From: Eublepharis macularius
Lineage: Eukaryota; Chordata; Lepidosauria; Squamata; Eublepharidae
DNA length: 64,000 bases
Assembly: GCF_028583425.1 (NCBI RefSeq)
Contig: NC_072806.1
Span: forward strand, 35,386,001 to 35,450,000
Reading direction: 5' to 3'
Below the pieces are notes generated by a model, which was given only the letters and a program-made list of their open reading frames with translations, did no database searches and was not told the origin of the DNA. A program made the translations under genes and the position numbers. This document shows, in pieces, positions 19,690 to 31,849 of the stretch. Position 1 is the stretch's first letter. Each line of letters starts with the position of its first letter.

Positions 19690-22432
19690 CATTGGAAGAC
19701 TCTGAACGCTTGTATTACGAAGCAGAAGGAAAATGTCACCTTCTTGTATAATACTAAGACTTGCGATTTTCCATTGGAATTGATCAGCAGGTGATAAGAT
19801 GTGCAGGGTTCATGGTTGGAACCAAGACTGTGAAAAGGAAATAGATCTTCATTCTATGCATTATTGACTATGGGAAGCTTTCCCAAAAGGAACAGCTGAC
19901 ACCTTCATAAGGAGCCTGCGATGTCTAGTTTGCTAAGGTTGTTAAGTTGTAACTAGACTGTTGGACTGGGCATACCTTGCACTTTAACCTATCCAGGCGA
20001 GGCTGTTCTCTGATGAGGCTGCTCTAGAGAAAACTGGTTGTGAGCCTGACTCACATCCCGGGTTCCTAAAAAATACCATGTTGAGTCATGTGTGCTAAGG
20101 AAAGAGAACCCAAGTTTCTTATTTCCTCCTACCTGTTCCATCCAAACATCCACCTAAATTGCTTGGCAGGCAAGGATTTGTAGCCACCGTCTAGCTATAT
20201 TTAGATAGTTGGAATCAGGGGAACCGTCACCCTAAATGATGCCGGTTTATTTCTTCCTCCTCCCCCTTTTTCCGCCTTCTTTCTCCACTCTGCCGATACC
20301 CATTTGATATGCCTTGTCAGCTTGCCTGCATTAAGGGGGAATGTTTGTGTGTGTGTGTGTTTTCTAAGATATGTATATTGGATTTAGATTTGTGCTTCTT
20401 AGTATCTTTGCTCATTCATTCACTGCCATATTGACTACATAAATTGAGTGCTACAAGTAAGAGGGAGAGTTTAGCCATTATTTTCACTGTGATTTGATTT
20501 AATGGCCTGGGTCGACTCCTAGCGCAGTTGTTCTTACTCGCCCGCTTCCCTGTCTGCCCCTGTCTGTTTATTTACATATACTCTTGACAACACATAGGCT
20601 CTTTGCTAAGGAATATTTCTTTTATTTTTGATGTGGGGGCATGTAAAATGTGGGGGCTCAATGTACAGGTCTTTTCCAAAGTTGCGGAGGCTCCGTCCTA
20701 ATTACCATTTCTCATGAATGGATCCTGAACTGTCAAAAGTGTTTCCCTTTGAAGCTGTTTGCTAGTGCTTGCGAAAGTGTTCACTGATTCATTCACATTA
20801 TGCTCCGCTCTTAATTGGCTTTTTTGTCCTCAGTGATTTTTATACCTCAGTCTAATCTGATTGGCTATTTAGCACAGTGATGCAATCCTTGCCGTTATCC
20901 CTGATAGGATAGGCTGGTTCATATCACTAATCCTGGGAACATTGTGTCCCCTTTCAATTGAGTTCAGTAATTTTACCATTGATAAAATTGGCGCATAGCA
21001 TATCGAAGTCAACCCATTGACTACCTTATCCCTAATAGGCTAGGCTGATTAATATAAGTAATCTGGGAGCATCGCCACTTTTAAATTACTTCATTTTGTC
21101 TTCATTGACATCATAATGTAGCCATGTCCAATTGGCTATGCAGCACTGCAAGGTCTTATTGTTTGCTCTGTGATCCCTGATTAGTTGGAGCAGCCACGTG
21201 ATTAAGAAAAGACAAATGAGCGATAACTAGAGAGACAATAGCACAGAAGCAACAGCAAGTAGAGGAAATGTTGACTCAGAACTGGACGGCAAGAGGTGAA
21301 TATTTATGCGATTTATGTGCTTTTTGGAAATATTTCTATTCCCTGAAATTGCTATTTTGACGTCAAAATAAAAAATGGAAAAATATTCATCAGAGGCCTA
21401 TAATTCATTGAATTCATGTGTCCATCATTGAGTATTTGGGTCCCTTAGCCCCCCCTCCCCCTCCCCCTTTTCTGTGGGTTGATTATAGACCAAGTTAAAT
21501 GCAGCTGCCTGGTTGACAGAAATATTGTGTGCCGGGAGTGGAATGATATACAGGTCACTATATTACTGATGAATAGGAAGTTTCCTCCTAAGCAGGCTGC
21601 GGAAGATTACTTAGCGCTTGACACGGCGTGTCTTTGTGTCACTGTTACTGGGCAAAATTAAATCAGAGCAGGAAAATATTAATTTAAAGTAGGGGGGATA
21701 GAGGCCGCTCGCTTCCAATTACGCACTACCCTGTCAAGCTTTATACGGGTGCAAACAAGAAAAGAGGCTGGATTAATTGCTTTGGACTCTGCCCCACTCC
21801 AGAACCAATTAGAGTAGCATACTGGCTCCCCGTATTATTATATACACTGCTGTGAAGGAAATTGTGTGAAATTTTAACGGATTTCAGATGTAATAATAGA
21901 GAAGACAATTCAGAACAGCATTAGCAGTCTGGACAGAATCTCCTCTCTCTCTCTTTCTCTCTCTCTCTTCCTCTCTCTTAACATGGATGGGTTAAGGTTA
22001 AGCTGTATGGGGCTCTTTTGGGCATTAAAGGATCATCTGGTTAACCCACGTATGGGGGAGCTTTTGATTCTGGCCCAGGAACAAATGAAATAAAACTGTT
22101 TATCCTCTAGACAACAAGGAGCTAAATCCACAGTTTGGGAAAGGAGGAGGAATGGTGTGCCGGGCAGGTGATGTGCAAGTGGCTGCTGGTTTTCTGGAGG
22201 GGTAATTGGGTTGTGGTCAGGGTTGAAGGCAGAAGACAGAAAACAACCTTGCTCTGAAAATGCACATGTTCACTGTCAGTTGTGGCAGGGTGGTTGGGAA
22301 GAAATGGGCTCTGAAAGAGATGCATTTGATATCGTTGAAGACGTGGGATTGCTAAAATGCATGCGTCAGGATGGTTTGAAATTTCTCATTGGTGATGTTT
22401 TTACCCCCAAATGTATGCAATATTTTTTCTTC
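19690..22432. other. Largely repeat-free block, candidate conserved non-coding DNA
   Basis: Apart from CT-rich tracts near 21950 and a GT tract near 20346, I see no SINE, LINE or MITE here, unlike the rest of the window. Stretches such as 20400-20640, 20760-21200 and 21660-21930 are AT-rich with many TAATTG/CAATTA and TTTGAT-type words, as found in vertebrate developmental enhancers. This is an impression; no alignment was possible. No coding frame is supported. Confidence 0.35.
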
Positions 22433-22825
22433 TAGAGGCAGGCACAAATAGAAATATGAACCCAAATTCATCATGAACCAGGCTGGTTCGTGGTTCGTGA
22501 ACTGGTGGTCCGTCAGAGCTCATTTCTGATGAACCACCACAAACTTTAGGCTGGTTTGTTTGGTTCGTTTTTCGGTTCGTCACTGCAGACAACCTGGTGC
22601 TGATCAATCAGTTTCCTAGGCAATGGGGGGAAGGACTTTCTGCAGCCCTGGAAGTGACCTTCTGCTGCCCAAAAGTGACCTTCTGCTTCCCCGGAAGTGA
22701 CGTTTTCACAAACCAAACAAATCGGTTCATGAACTGGGGCAAGTTTGTGAAAGTTTTTGGTTCATGAAATGCAACGAACCATGAACCGCACAGTTCGGTA
22801 TTTTCCCGGTTTGTGCCCACCTCTA
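22433..22825. mobile_element. hAT-type MITE, family A copy 4 (inverted)
   Basis: The ends are TAGAGGCAGGCACAAAT and GTTTGTGCCCACCTCTA. The interior is the reverse complement of copy 3, for example CAATCAGTTTCCTAGGCAAT. Flanking octamers TTTTCTTC and GGACCCGC do not match, so the TSD has decayed or one end has moved. Confidence 0.85.
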
Positions 22826-23451
22826 GGACCCGCAACTCTCTTTTCAGGGCATGTTCTGTGCCCTTGTGAATTATTGTTCATTATACTGAAATTTTGTTAG
22901 GTTTCCCTTAGACTTCTGCACTCTTTCTCTAAAGCACTCCCAATTTACTGGGCTGCAGTCTTAAATTCTGGGTCTTACAGCTGTCTGTTGTATGAAAAAT
23001 TTCTCCACCAATCCTTAATTCCCAGAGGTATGTCCTGTGCTGGAGAGTTGCAGATTACATATATCACTTGATTGACAACCTGGATTACTTGTTTGTTAAT
23101 TGCCTTTATATCTCACCTTTCTTCAATCATGGAACTAGGGATGGATATATATGCCCCTTTTCATTTCACTTTTTTTTTGTCACCAGCACTCCTGATTTGT
23201 TGGTTTCTTTTAATGCATTTATATGCCATTTTTCTATTAGTCACCATTTACATGCAAAAAAAATTTAAAACTGCATGAATTTAACAGGAACCATTTAGTA
23301 TGAGTGAAATGGCATGAAAAATCAGACTTGTGTATTTGATTTACACCAAGGAGAACCAAAAACGAAGCAGGGATTTTTAAGATTCCAAAGTTGGGCAACA
23401 AAATGGATTAGCATCCCTGAAATAAGGGGATGGGAACAGTGTTGCCATATT
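22826..23451. other. Unassigned sequence
   Basis: No recognisable gene or repeat. Confidence 0.4.
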
Positions 23452-23643
23452 GGCCGTTTCCACACGACTCTCCTTCAATCGGAACGCCGCGGAACATTGC
23501 GAACAAAACCCGGAAGATAGCATTTTCTCGCGTGAGTTTTGCTCAATGTCGCGCAAAACTCGCACAAGAAAACGCTATCTTCCGGGTTTTGTTCGCAACA
23601 TTCCGCGGCGTTCCGATTGAAGGAGAGTCGTGTGTAAATGGCC
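23452..23643. mobile_element. Long-hairpin MITE (family H)
   Basis: A 192-bp palindrome starting GGCCGTTTCCACACGACTC and ending GTGTGTAAATGGCC. The arms pair almost perfectly (GAACGCCGCGGAACATTGCG with its inverse). The 3-bp TSD ATT lies at 23449-23451 and 23644-23646. Confidence 0.9.
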
Positions 23644-24734
23644 ATTATCTCCCTTCCAGATGATGATCAGAATTACCTGTGCTCTGCTTTATCAAGATGG
23701 TCATTCCATGCTCTTTCAGACCACACTTCAGGGTGTGGTCGGGGTGTCTTCAGGGTGTGTGTGTCACAGATGAGGAAGTATAGACAGTTCCCCCCACCCA
23801 GCCCCAGGCAATCACTTTACTAGTCTATGCAAAACTGTTCCAACTTTCCACAGAATTTCTGGGATATTTTGTTATGGAGGTTATTTCCAAATTGTCCTTC
23901 ACATTTGCCCACCAAATGAAACGGCATGCCAATCCTGTAGACATGGGTGATATGACCTTTAGTGAAGACTTTTTGGACAGTGCTCCGTCTTACAAGCTCT
24001 CAAGGTCTGATCTTGGCCTCTTCCAAATGAACAGAAGCTACAGCAGACCCAACTGTCTAAATGAAACCAGAGTCTTCCCGAAAAGCAACGTTCTAGAATT
24101 GGTGCTGGATAAAGTGGAATTCTGAGGCGTCTAAAGTCTTCTACTGATGAAACATTAAAGGAATTATAATTATATTAATTTCTATTTTAATATTGATAAA
24201 GGTTATGCTTTTTGAACTCTGTAGTTTAGCAACCCTTGTAGCACACAGTCTTATAATTGTTTTGGTTTCCCCCCTTCTTTCCCCTCTTTGTTTCTATACT
24301 CCTTTTTATTTTTGCTTTAATAAAATAAAAATTAGGGGGGGGGGGAAGGAAATTTGTGAGCGCCAAAACAGTTTTGATCAGAGGAAGGCAATTTTCTCAG
24401 GAAGGAAAGCAGGGAAGGTTTTACACATCCGTTTAACACATCAGGGTGAAGATTTATTTTCTTTTACAGACATGCTTAGAAGAATGTAAGTAGGGAATAA
24501 GAGATTAGAAACAGTTCAGTCACTGATTTCCCATTTGTTTTGTTTCCAAGACTTCTCAAATAACACACTCTTTGCACGCAGATATCTAGTTCATCAGGAC
24601 AAGGTTCAATTATGATCTTTCTCTGTGGCAGTTTTTAAATGCAGTAACTGTGTAAAGCGTGGAAACATTAAAATGCATAAACCTTTACCTGCAATCTGAA
24701 TTGGTACAGTCCAGGAAGGACTTTACCACTTTAG
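23644..24734. other. Unassigned sequence
   Basis: No gene recognised; the 83- and 98-codon frames at 23874-24125 and 24193-24489 have no known domain. A run of 12 G lies at about 24336-24347. Confidence 0.4.
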
Positions 24735-24893
24735 ATGGGTAGCCATGTTAGTCTGTCTGTAGCAGTAGAAAATAGGAAGGTTCAGTAGCACCTATTAGAC
24801 TAACAGATATCTGAAGAAGTGAGCTTGTGGCTCACAAAAACTCATACTCTACCACAAATGTTGTTAATCTTATAGGTCTTGCTGGACATTTAC
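24735..24893. repeat. Fold-back repeat, type 2, with a shortened left arm
   Basis: The left arm is GTAGCCATGTTAGTCTGTCT with CAGTAGCACCTATTAGACTA. The right arm runs from ATCTGAAGAAGTGAGC through ACTCATACTCTACCACAAAT to CTTATAGGTCTTGCTGGAC. The outer parts are inverted repeats of each other. Confidence 0.65.
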
Positions 24894-24928
24894 CTCCTGA
24901 GTTTACTGAATGTGTGTTTTATAGTGCA

Positions 24929-25000
24929 ATCCTATGCTGTCCTACTTCATTCTAAGCCCAGTTCTTTTAGTGGGTTTACACTAGAGTAACTCTTCATGAG
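24929..25000. repeat. Short palindromic repeat (type 3), half copy
   Basis: AGTGCAATCCTATGCTGTCC and GGTTTACACTAGAGTAACTC are words of the palindrome described at 16568-16665. Confidence 0.5.
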
Positions 25001-25059
25001 ATTGTTCTGTTATTCACCTAAAACTTGCTCCACGGATGGACTGCTACAATGCTGATAAC

Positions 25060-25392
25060 TAGAGTTGCCAGCTCCCCTTACCCTCCCCTAACCCTTACCC
25101 AGTGGAAGGGGGGAAACCTGGCATTTATCTTTTCAACGTCTTTATGCGCAAAGCACACGGTCCTGGCACTGCGTAATGATATCACTTCTGGGCTTCATTC
25201 TGGACCAATTTGGACCCCTAAACAGCCTGAATCAGCTGGCATGAACCCCGGAAGTGCCCCTGGGACCTCTGCATGATGTCCGGGAACACACCCCGGGAGG
25301 CCCGTTCCTGGCCCTCCCCCCACCAGCCAGGGGAGTGGTGGCGGGGGGAGGCGGCTGAGAGTGGGGGCTCCCCCACCAGAACACCAATCCTA
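25060..25392. mobile_element. hAT-type MITE, family B
   Basis: The left end is TAGAGTTGCCAGCTCCCC and the right end CACCAATCCTA. The exact 8-bp TSD CTGATAAC lies at 25052-25059 and 25393-25400. It is 333 bp with the family motif near AATGATATCACTTCTGGG. Confidence 0.9.
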
Positions 25393-25400
25393 CTGATAAC

Positions 25401-27502
25401 ATTAACAGTCCTGTTTTACAGATTTTGAAAGGGGCCTCTCCATTTTTACTGCAGCGATAAAACTCTTAGCATTTTAATGTTTAAAAGCCAGTAAGGTACA
25501 AGTATGCTTACAAAGCCAACTTTTAAAACCTGAAACACATGAAGATAATCTGTTCAATTGATTCCCTCTCGCAACTGGAAAATTACTGCAAGTTGAATAT
25601 TCACTACAAATTCATCATTTATATGGAAAGAAAAACGAAGAAGCTCGATTCCAGCTTCTGTGTTTTGGAGAAACTGTTAATCTTAACTACAGCTTGACCC
25701 TAGCTATGTAAATCTCTCTGGATTTGCTCCCAACCCAAATGCACATGAGATTGCCCATAAATGCAAATATATATAAAATAAGGAATTCTCTCTCTAGGCA
25801 CACGGGAGATGCCTTGCAGTGCCGTCCTCACAGGATTTGCCAGTTTCCCTGCTACCGCATCATATAAACATTAGGTCTTTGATGGTTTCTTATTCTTCCA
25901 GGTTTAGTGTGCTTAATAAATCCACGGGTTGCAGAGCCAAATTGTATCCATATTGGGTTTCCTGGGGGAGTGCGTAAACCAAAAAGGTGGTTTTTAAGCA
26001 TGGTGGATGACTTGAAATCAATAAATAATAAAATTATTTATTTAAATCACCAAGGGGAGGAAGGAAAGCCAACTCTGTAGAACGGGTTTGAATCATTTTT
26101 CCAACATCAGAGTTCCCATGCTTACGAAACAAAAATGCATCCTCATTATTGCTGTTTCAATTTGAAAAGCCCAGCATAGGACAGAGCGTTGGGATGGAAT
26201 TGAAGCTGTCATTTTTTCTTGACCATGCTAACAAATTCTATCTGTTAAAAATTTCTTTGTGTGTCAGTTGTGTATAAATTATTAATAAATGGCATAACCT
26301 CCTTCAACCAATAAAAATGGAAAAAGTAAAAAGGCTCACAGCAAAAATAGGGCATATTAGTGGATCCCAGGTCTAATTTTGTGATGAGTGGATCTCCCCC
26401 ATTCTGCACATTTATTGTCCAGAATTTCACTCTCCAATATGTTCCATACATTTTACTCTGGTCCAACTAGTGGAATGTCTAAAATTAATACTAAAACTAA
26501 AGATTGTGCTTTTCTTTTCAATAACTTTCCATATGTTCTTTTGTGTATTATGCTCCTTTAGTGTTTCCAGTCCATGCATGCACATAGGTAAAACATTGGG
26601 GTAAAAAAATCTTGATGTGGGCATTCAGTCAATTGCATGAAGAGTCCTTCTGTACAGTGTTCTATTCATGTACATACGTGCTCCTGAGTTTGAAAAAAAA
26701 AAACTGAAAAAAAAACATGCTTGCAGTGTTTTATTAACAGATTGTAACACAGGGAGGAAAAATATGCACATAAATGGAAGGAACTGAAGTCTGCAGTAAA
26801 GTGTGCATGCACAAAATGTAGAAACAAAAAAATATGAAGCAATTCTGACATATGGATTCCACTATGGAAAGATATCTAGGGGATTTCCAACTCCAAAATC
26901 TAGAGGGAAAGGCAGACTGGGAGCATTTCGGACACACAGTGTTTCTCTATGGCATGCAAAGGAAATAGCCGCACTGGTGGACATAAATATTCCTAATTTA
27001 CATGGCAGTAACTACACTGTGTTGCATGCTGCATAATGTTTGACCTTAAAAAACAGACATTTTTGCCTCTGCTCTGTTTCCTATACTAGACATTCTCTTG
27101 TCCACAGAAAAACCTTTAACTCAATGTGTTTAATGTGTTCAATGTATTTAATAGTGGGTCACAAAAATCAAATCCAAGAGCTGATGAAAATGGACTTTGT
27201 TTACATTTTCTTATATAATTTTAAACCAGAATCTTTGTTTAAGGGATGCAAAAATTAACAATGACATATAAAAGAATCAAAATCTTCAAATCTCCATTTT
27301 AAGCAATTACGTAGGGTTCTCTGTGCAATGGGAGTTCTAACAAAGGAGAGGTCCCAGTTGCACAGGGAGTGCTATGCACATGTGCATAAGATCAGCAGGA
27401 GAACTCTCATGTAGGTTAGGCATAAAATGTACAACCACAATCCCCCTCTTGTTCATTTCCACCCCTTTAGAAATCTGAAGAGGCTTCTATGTGAGTCCAA
27501 AG
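25401..27502. other. Unassigned, mostly AT-rich unique sequence
   Basis: No named repeat or gene recognised over 2.1 kb. Small frames (60-95 codons) look accidental. The low repeat content makes this another stretch where conserved non-coding DNA could lie. Confidence 0.4.
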
Positions 27503-27505
27503 TAA

Positions 27506-27722
27506 GAGCCAAGCTACAAGTGACGCCTTGTCAGCTTCCCTCAAGTTCTGATGGGAAATGTAGGCATCCTGGTCTTGCAGCTTGGCTCTCTGACTGCTGT
27601 CCAATGGACTTTTCAACTGTCACTTGTCCAACATTCTGCCAAGCTGCCTTCATTTCCCATCAAAACTTGAAGGAAGCTGACAAGTGTCTAACCTGTGTCA
27701 TTCGTCACTTGTAGTTTGGCTC
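27506..27722. mobile_element. Harbinger-like MITE, longer relative of 19421-19538
   Basis: The ends are GAGCCAAGCTACAAGTGACG and CGTCACTTGTAGTTTGGCTC. The 3-bp TSD TAA lies at 27503-27505 and 27723-27725. At 217 bp the interior is also partly inverted (CAAGTTCTGATGGGAAATG against CATTTCCCATCAAAACTTG). Confidence 0.85.
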
Positions 27723-27725
27723 TAA

Positions 27726-29123
27726 GTCTACTTGGAACTAAGTCTGGGTCTTACATCTGGAACAGTAGGGGGAAATAGCTGTTCAGATACTGCAGAATTC
27801 TAGCCCCAATTAAAATGGCGCCGCCTTTGGCTTGAGAGCCCCCCATTGGCATTTGTCCAGCTTCCCTGACCCCTGGTGCTGGTCCTGTGAATTCCTTTGC
27901 CTAGTCTGATCCTCGAGACATCAAGGCACCAACATTTTCCAGTGGGAGTTAACCCTTCTGTTACTGGCAGACTCCTTCTGGACCTGCTCCAGTTTCATTT
28001 GAGGCGACATCAATTCCAAACAACAATATCCTGCTTGTAAGCTTTCTCTTTTTCTCTCTCCAGCAAGAATGATCTTTAGTCACTTTGGATTGGACTGCAT
28101 TTCAGAATAGGTCCCTGAGGTGAAAGGGCCAATATATCAAGCTGGTAAGTCGTCTTTTATCCTGAGCCCCAATAATGAATGGAGTGCCATTTCATACAAT
28201 ACCTAAGTTAGGGTTTTATTGATTAACTCTCATCTCGGCATTCTACCCAAATCTAAGATGTATTGCCTGCTGTAATTTTTACATTAGCTGTCAAATTCAT
28301 CTTGTCTTCCCCAGGTTATGATGTGCAGAGAGCAGGCAATAAACAACACCAGCCAGGGTATGTTTATCTAATGAATATACAGAGAACAGAAAGATTAATA
28401 AATGATTTGAAGGAGGTGGGTTGGGAGGCAGGAAATGTCCATGGATTTATTCAAGTCCCAGATCACATTTGCAAAGGTTGAGTTGGATCCTATGGATCTA
28501 TTCCAGTAACAGAAACCCTTTTCTCCAGTGGAAGGAGGCTTCCCTGATGCAAAATGTATGCGAAAGTGTCTTGTGTAAGGAGAAGGCAAGTAATCAAGAA
28601 CAGTTGGATTATATGGTTGCCAGGTGGAATGGATAACTAAGGTCATGCAGTGGCAAAAAATGGCAGCATTTATTCCAAAAACCACATTTGGCACAACAGA
28701 ACGAATTAACAAAAGAAAAAGAACTCGGTTATTGAACACTTGTGGTTGTTTGGTGCTCTTTAATCTTTACGGCTATTGATTTCTTGGTGTGGATGTCTTC
28801 CTTCTTTGCCCTCACAGCTGTCAATCTCATTTTCCAGCAGCCCTGTTTAATCCTCTGGCAACCCTTGTGACTTTTATCAATGGGTTGTTGAACACAAAAC
28901 CTCAGAGGTGCCCTGCGGAATCAGATAAATGGCCCGCCTTGTCTGGCATCCCATTTCACAGGCTGGTCACTGGTTGCCTTGGAAGTTCAACAGACAAGGC
29001 ACAGAGGCCAACTCCCTGCCCCTGGTGCTGTTTCCTTGCCACTGCATCCAGAGATTTGCTGCCTCTGGTTATGGAGGTCTTCATGGCCAGTAGCCATTGA
29101 CGGAGCTAACCTTTGTGGATCTG
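27726..29123. other. Unassigned sequence
   Basis: No gene or named repeat is recognised. Confidence 0.4.
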
Positions 29124-29315
29124 GGCCCTTTCTACACTACTTACCTGCTCCCGGAACGTTGCAAAACATCGCGCAAAAAACACAGAAGATAGCGTCTTCT
29201 CGCAAGAGTTTTGTGCGACATCGTGCAAAACTCTCGCGAGAAGATGCTATCTTCCGTGTTTTTTGCGTGATGTTTCTCAATGTTCCAGGAGCAGGTAAGC
29301 AGTGTGAAAAGGGCC
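29124..29315. mobile_element. Long-hairpin MITE (family H)
   Basis: A 192-bp palindrome with ends GGCCCTTTCTACACTACTTA and GTGTGAAAAGGGCC. The centre reads GTGCGACATCGTGC. The 3-bp TSD CTG lies at 29121-29123 and 29316-29318. Confidence 0.9.
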
Positions 29316-29407
29316 CTGCTCTTGATGCGCTTGAAGTTTGTCTTTCTACTGAATCGAATGTAAATGTTTTGAGTTTAACATGATTGCTTCCAACATTTTC
29401 CATCCAG

Positions 29408-29490
29408 AGTTAACAGTGTCTGAAGAAGTGATCTTTGACTCGTGAAAGCTCATACCCTACCACAATTTTTTGTCTTATAGGTGCTGCTGC
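29408..29490 (+). repeat. Fold-back repeat, type 2, single arm
   Basis: GTCTGAAGAAGTGATC, CTCATACCCTACCACAAT and CTTATAGGTGCTGCTG match the right arm at 24800-24893. Confidence 0.6.
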
Positions 29491-30690
29491 CGAATCCACA
29501 CTTCCCCACCTTCTGCTTTTCATATGCAATAATTGCGCTGGATTCTATCCTGCACTGTCCCAGTCTGTGTTCACATCCCCTCTCCTATTGCAGCAGCATT
29601 GTGCTCTACGTTGTCCACATCCCTTGAGGAATCACTTATTAGGGGGCGGGTTTAGATCTGCCGTTGCCGCTGATGACATCGTGGTTTTTTAAATTTTATA
29701 CTAGATTTCCGCTATGGCGATTTTTTTGCTAAATTGCTATGGCGAGGCCACATACCCCTTTCAGTGATAAACCACACAATGAAGCATCGCACACTCAGGC
29801 CAAGAGAAGCAGTGTCTTCTGATAGTCATAGAGCCCCAGGAGAGAAAAATGGGCCACTGGGAAAGACTGCAGGGGGTTGGTGCTGACCACTTAGCACAGA
29901 CTACTTATTTAACGCTAAAATGTTATTGTAGAATTGTGGATTTTCGCTATAACGGTAATTTCGACATTTCTTTTTTTAAAAAAGGAGAGTCAACTTTGTT
30001 AGCCACAGATATTACCTAAGCAGTCCTTCGGCAGTAAAAAATGACACAAATGAAAATGACGCCCCCCCCCCCCACCCATGTCTCCATGGGCAATTTTGAA
30101 CGTCCCACTTCAGGGTGATGGACAGGATTGCGCAATAGCACTAGGAATGGCCACTTTAAAAAAAAAACATGAATGGGGGGGGCATGCTGCAGACAGAGTT
30201 AGAAACCATAATAATTGCACAGCAAAGAGGGATGGTGTTCCGGAAAAGCTATAAAAAAGGAAGTGGGGGTGGTTAAAAGGGGGCGGTCTCTTTGTGAACC
30301 GCTTCTATTTCTTCACATCCATGGTGAGAACTGCGCAAGAGAAGCGTTAGAAAGCGCGCCAAACTCATCTGAGGCACAACGCAACAGATACGATAGAATG
30401 ACGGGATTGAGGTAAGAGTATGTGTGAACAGTCCTCTGAGACGCACATGAATGGCGGGGGGGGGGGGGGAAGCAGCAAACTTGAGTCGTGTGGATTTAGC
30501 CCAGAGTTAAGAAACCATTTCAAATTTAGCTCAACTGAATTATGAACTTGCATGTTGACCATTCCTGTATCCATTCCTTGCCATCTCCATCAGGAAAGAC
30601 TTTCCTTTGCTTAGGATCCAAATAAGGCAGCTCATGAGATTATTTGCTGATCAACTTGCAAAGATCCCGTGTTCTGTTCTGGGCTTCTCC
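29491..30690. other. Unassigned sequence with homopolymer runs
   Basis: Runs of C (about 30061-30074), A (about 30157-30167) and G (about 30458-30469). No gene or named repeat is recognised. Confidence 0.4.
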
Positions 30691-30734
30691 AGTTTAAAAC
30701 GATCATAGGTAGCAAGGATAGGGGAAGACATTTC

Positions 30735-31125
30735 TCCACCTAAGACTCTGTGGAACTGCTGCTGGTCCAAGTAGACCTGCTGCTAGTCTGAGTAGACAAG
30801 AGTCTAAGGGCCAAAACAGACGAGACGCCTGATGTGTGGAGGACACACGTCAATTTCCTGCAAGGGTCCATGGGGAAGTGTAGTGTGAGAGAACCTTTGC
30901 TAGAGGTTCTTTCTCACTACACTGTCTTGTCCCTCTTGCCGCTGCCAGCACCCTGGACTGCACCTGGAAGGTCCCAAGTTCATTCCCTCGGCATCTCCAG
31001 TGAAAGCGTCTCTGGTGTGGGGAAAAAACTCTCTTTGCCCGAGACCCTGGAGAGCAGCTGCCAGTCACAGCAGATGATTCAGAGGTAGATCGATGGTATA
31101 AAGCAGCTTCACAGGCTAATATCAA
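30735..31125 (+). mobile_element. Sauria-type SINE fragments with an inserted segment
   Basis: TTCTCCACCTAAGACTCTGT and CTGCTGGTCCAAGTAGAC are Sauria-like. From about 30810, AAGGGCCAAAACAGACGAG resembles a Harbinger-like MITE end. From 30955, CCCAAGTTCATTCCCTCGGC through AAAGCAGCTTCACAGGC is a second SINE body. The joins are not resolved. Confidence 0.55.
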
Positions 31126-31149
31126 GGTGGAGGAACAACAAGGTTGAAG

Positions 31150-31565
31150 GGAAAACCCCAGGAGAGGGGCTATCGTTTAGTGGTAGAGTATCTGCCTTGC
31201 ATACAGAAGGCCCTGAGTCCAGTCCTTGCCATCGAAGGATTAAGTTCAGCGGATCCTGTAATCTAAGAAATCTAGGCTATTGGATGTATTACACTATTTT
31301 TATCCCATTTATTCTTTCATTGCATAACCCAGTTTTATTGCATTGTTCATTGTATGCATTATACTGGTCTTTTTTGCATTGTTCTTATAACTTGATAATC
31401 CACCTTGGGTCTCAGTGAGAAAGGCAGGCAATAAATGCGGTGGTTACGTAAGTGATACTTGGGAAAACCCTCCTCTGCCTGAGACCGGGGAGAATTATTG
31501 TCAGTGGGAGGAGATAACGCTGAGCTAGATAGTCTAATTCAATAGGAGGCCCTTTCATATGTCTG
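31150..31565 (+). mobile_element. Sauria-type SINE split by a LINE tail
   Basis: The head at 31150-31240 has TTTAGTGGTAGAGTATCTGC and CCTGAGTCCAGTCCTTGCC. The body resumes at about 31452 with CCTCTGCCTGAGACCGGG and GAGCTAGATAGTCTAATTCA. The interruption at about 31241-31450 is a LINE 3' tail. Confidence 0.65.
31241..31450 (+). mobile_element. LINE 3' tail inside a SINE
   Basis: CCACCTTGGGTCTCAGTGAG followed by AAAGGCAGGCAATAAATGC is the sense version of the antisense tail at 4541. No coding sequence remains. Confidence 0.55.
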
Positions 31566-31849
31566 GATAATTCATGACCTATGTGTAGACTGAAGATGGA
31601 TTTATATGCCAGAACCCTCCTCCCAACAAGAATGATCTGTGCGCAGAAAACTAACTGCCAGGGACTAGAGTTGCAGCCCCTCGTCTTCTTCTTGAACTTT
31701 TTATTTTGGAGAGGGACTGTTCCTGACTGCTACTCACCTGAGACCTGACGGGGCATGGTTTGGTTAAACCACAAGGTTACCATAGGGCTGCCAGGCCTGC
31801 ACGTGGCAATCCCAGGAACTTTTGAGGGGTGAGGACGGGGAATGTTGCA
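31566..31849. other. Unassigned sequence
   Basis: No recognisable gene or repeat. Confidence 0.35.

Noticed and set aside
30860..30935. Inverted TCTAGAGGTTCTTTCTCAC-like pair considered as a separate MITE
   Set aside because: The arms are short, the flanks unclear, and it may be part of an incomplete Harbinger-like element; listed only inside the SINE cluster.
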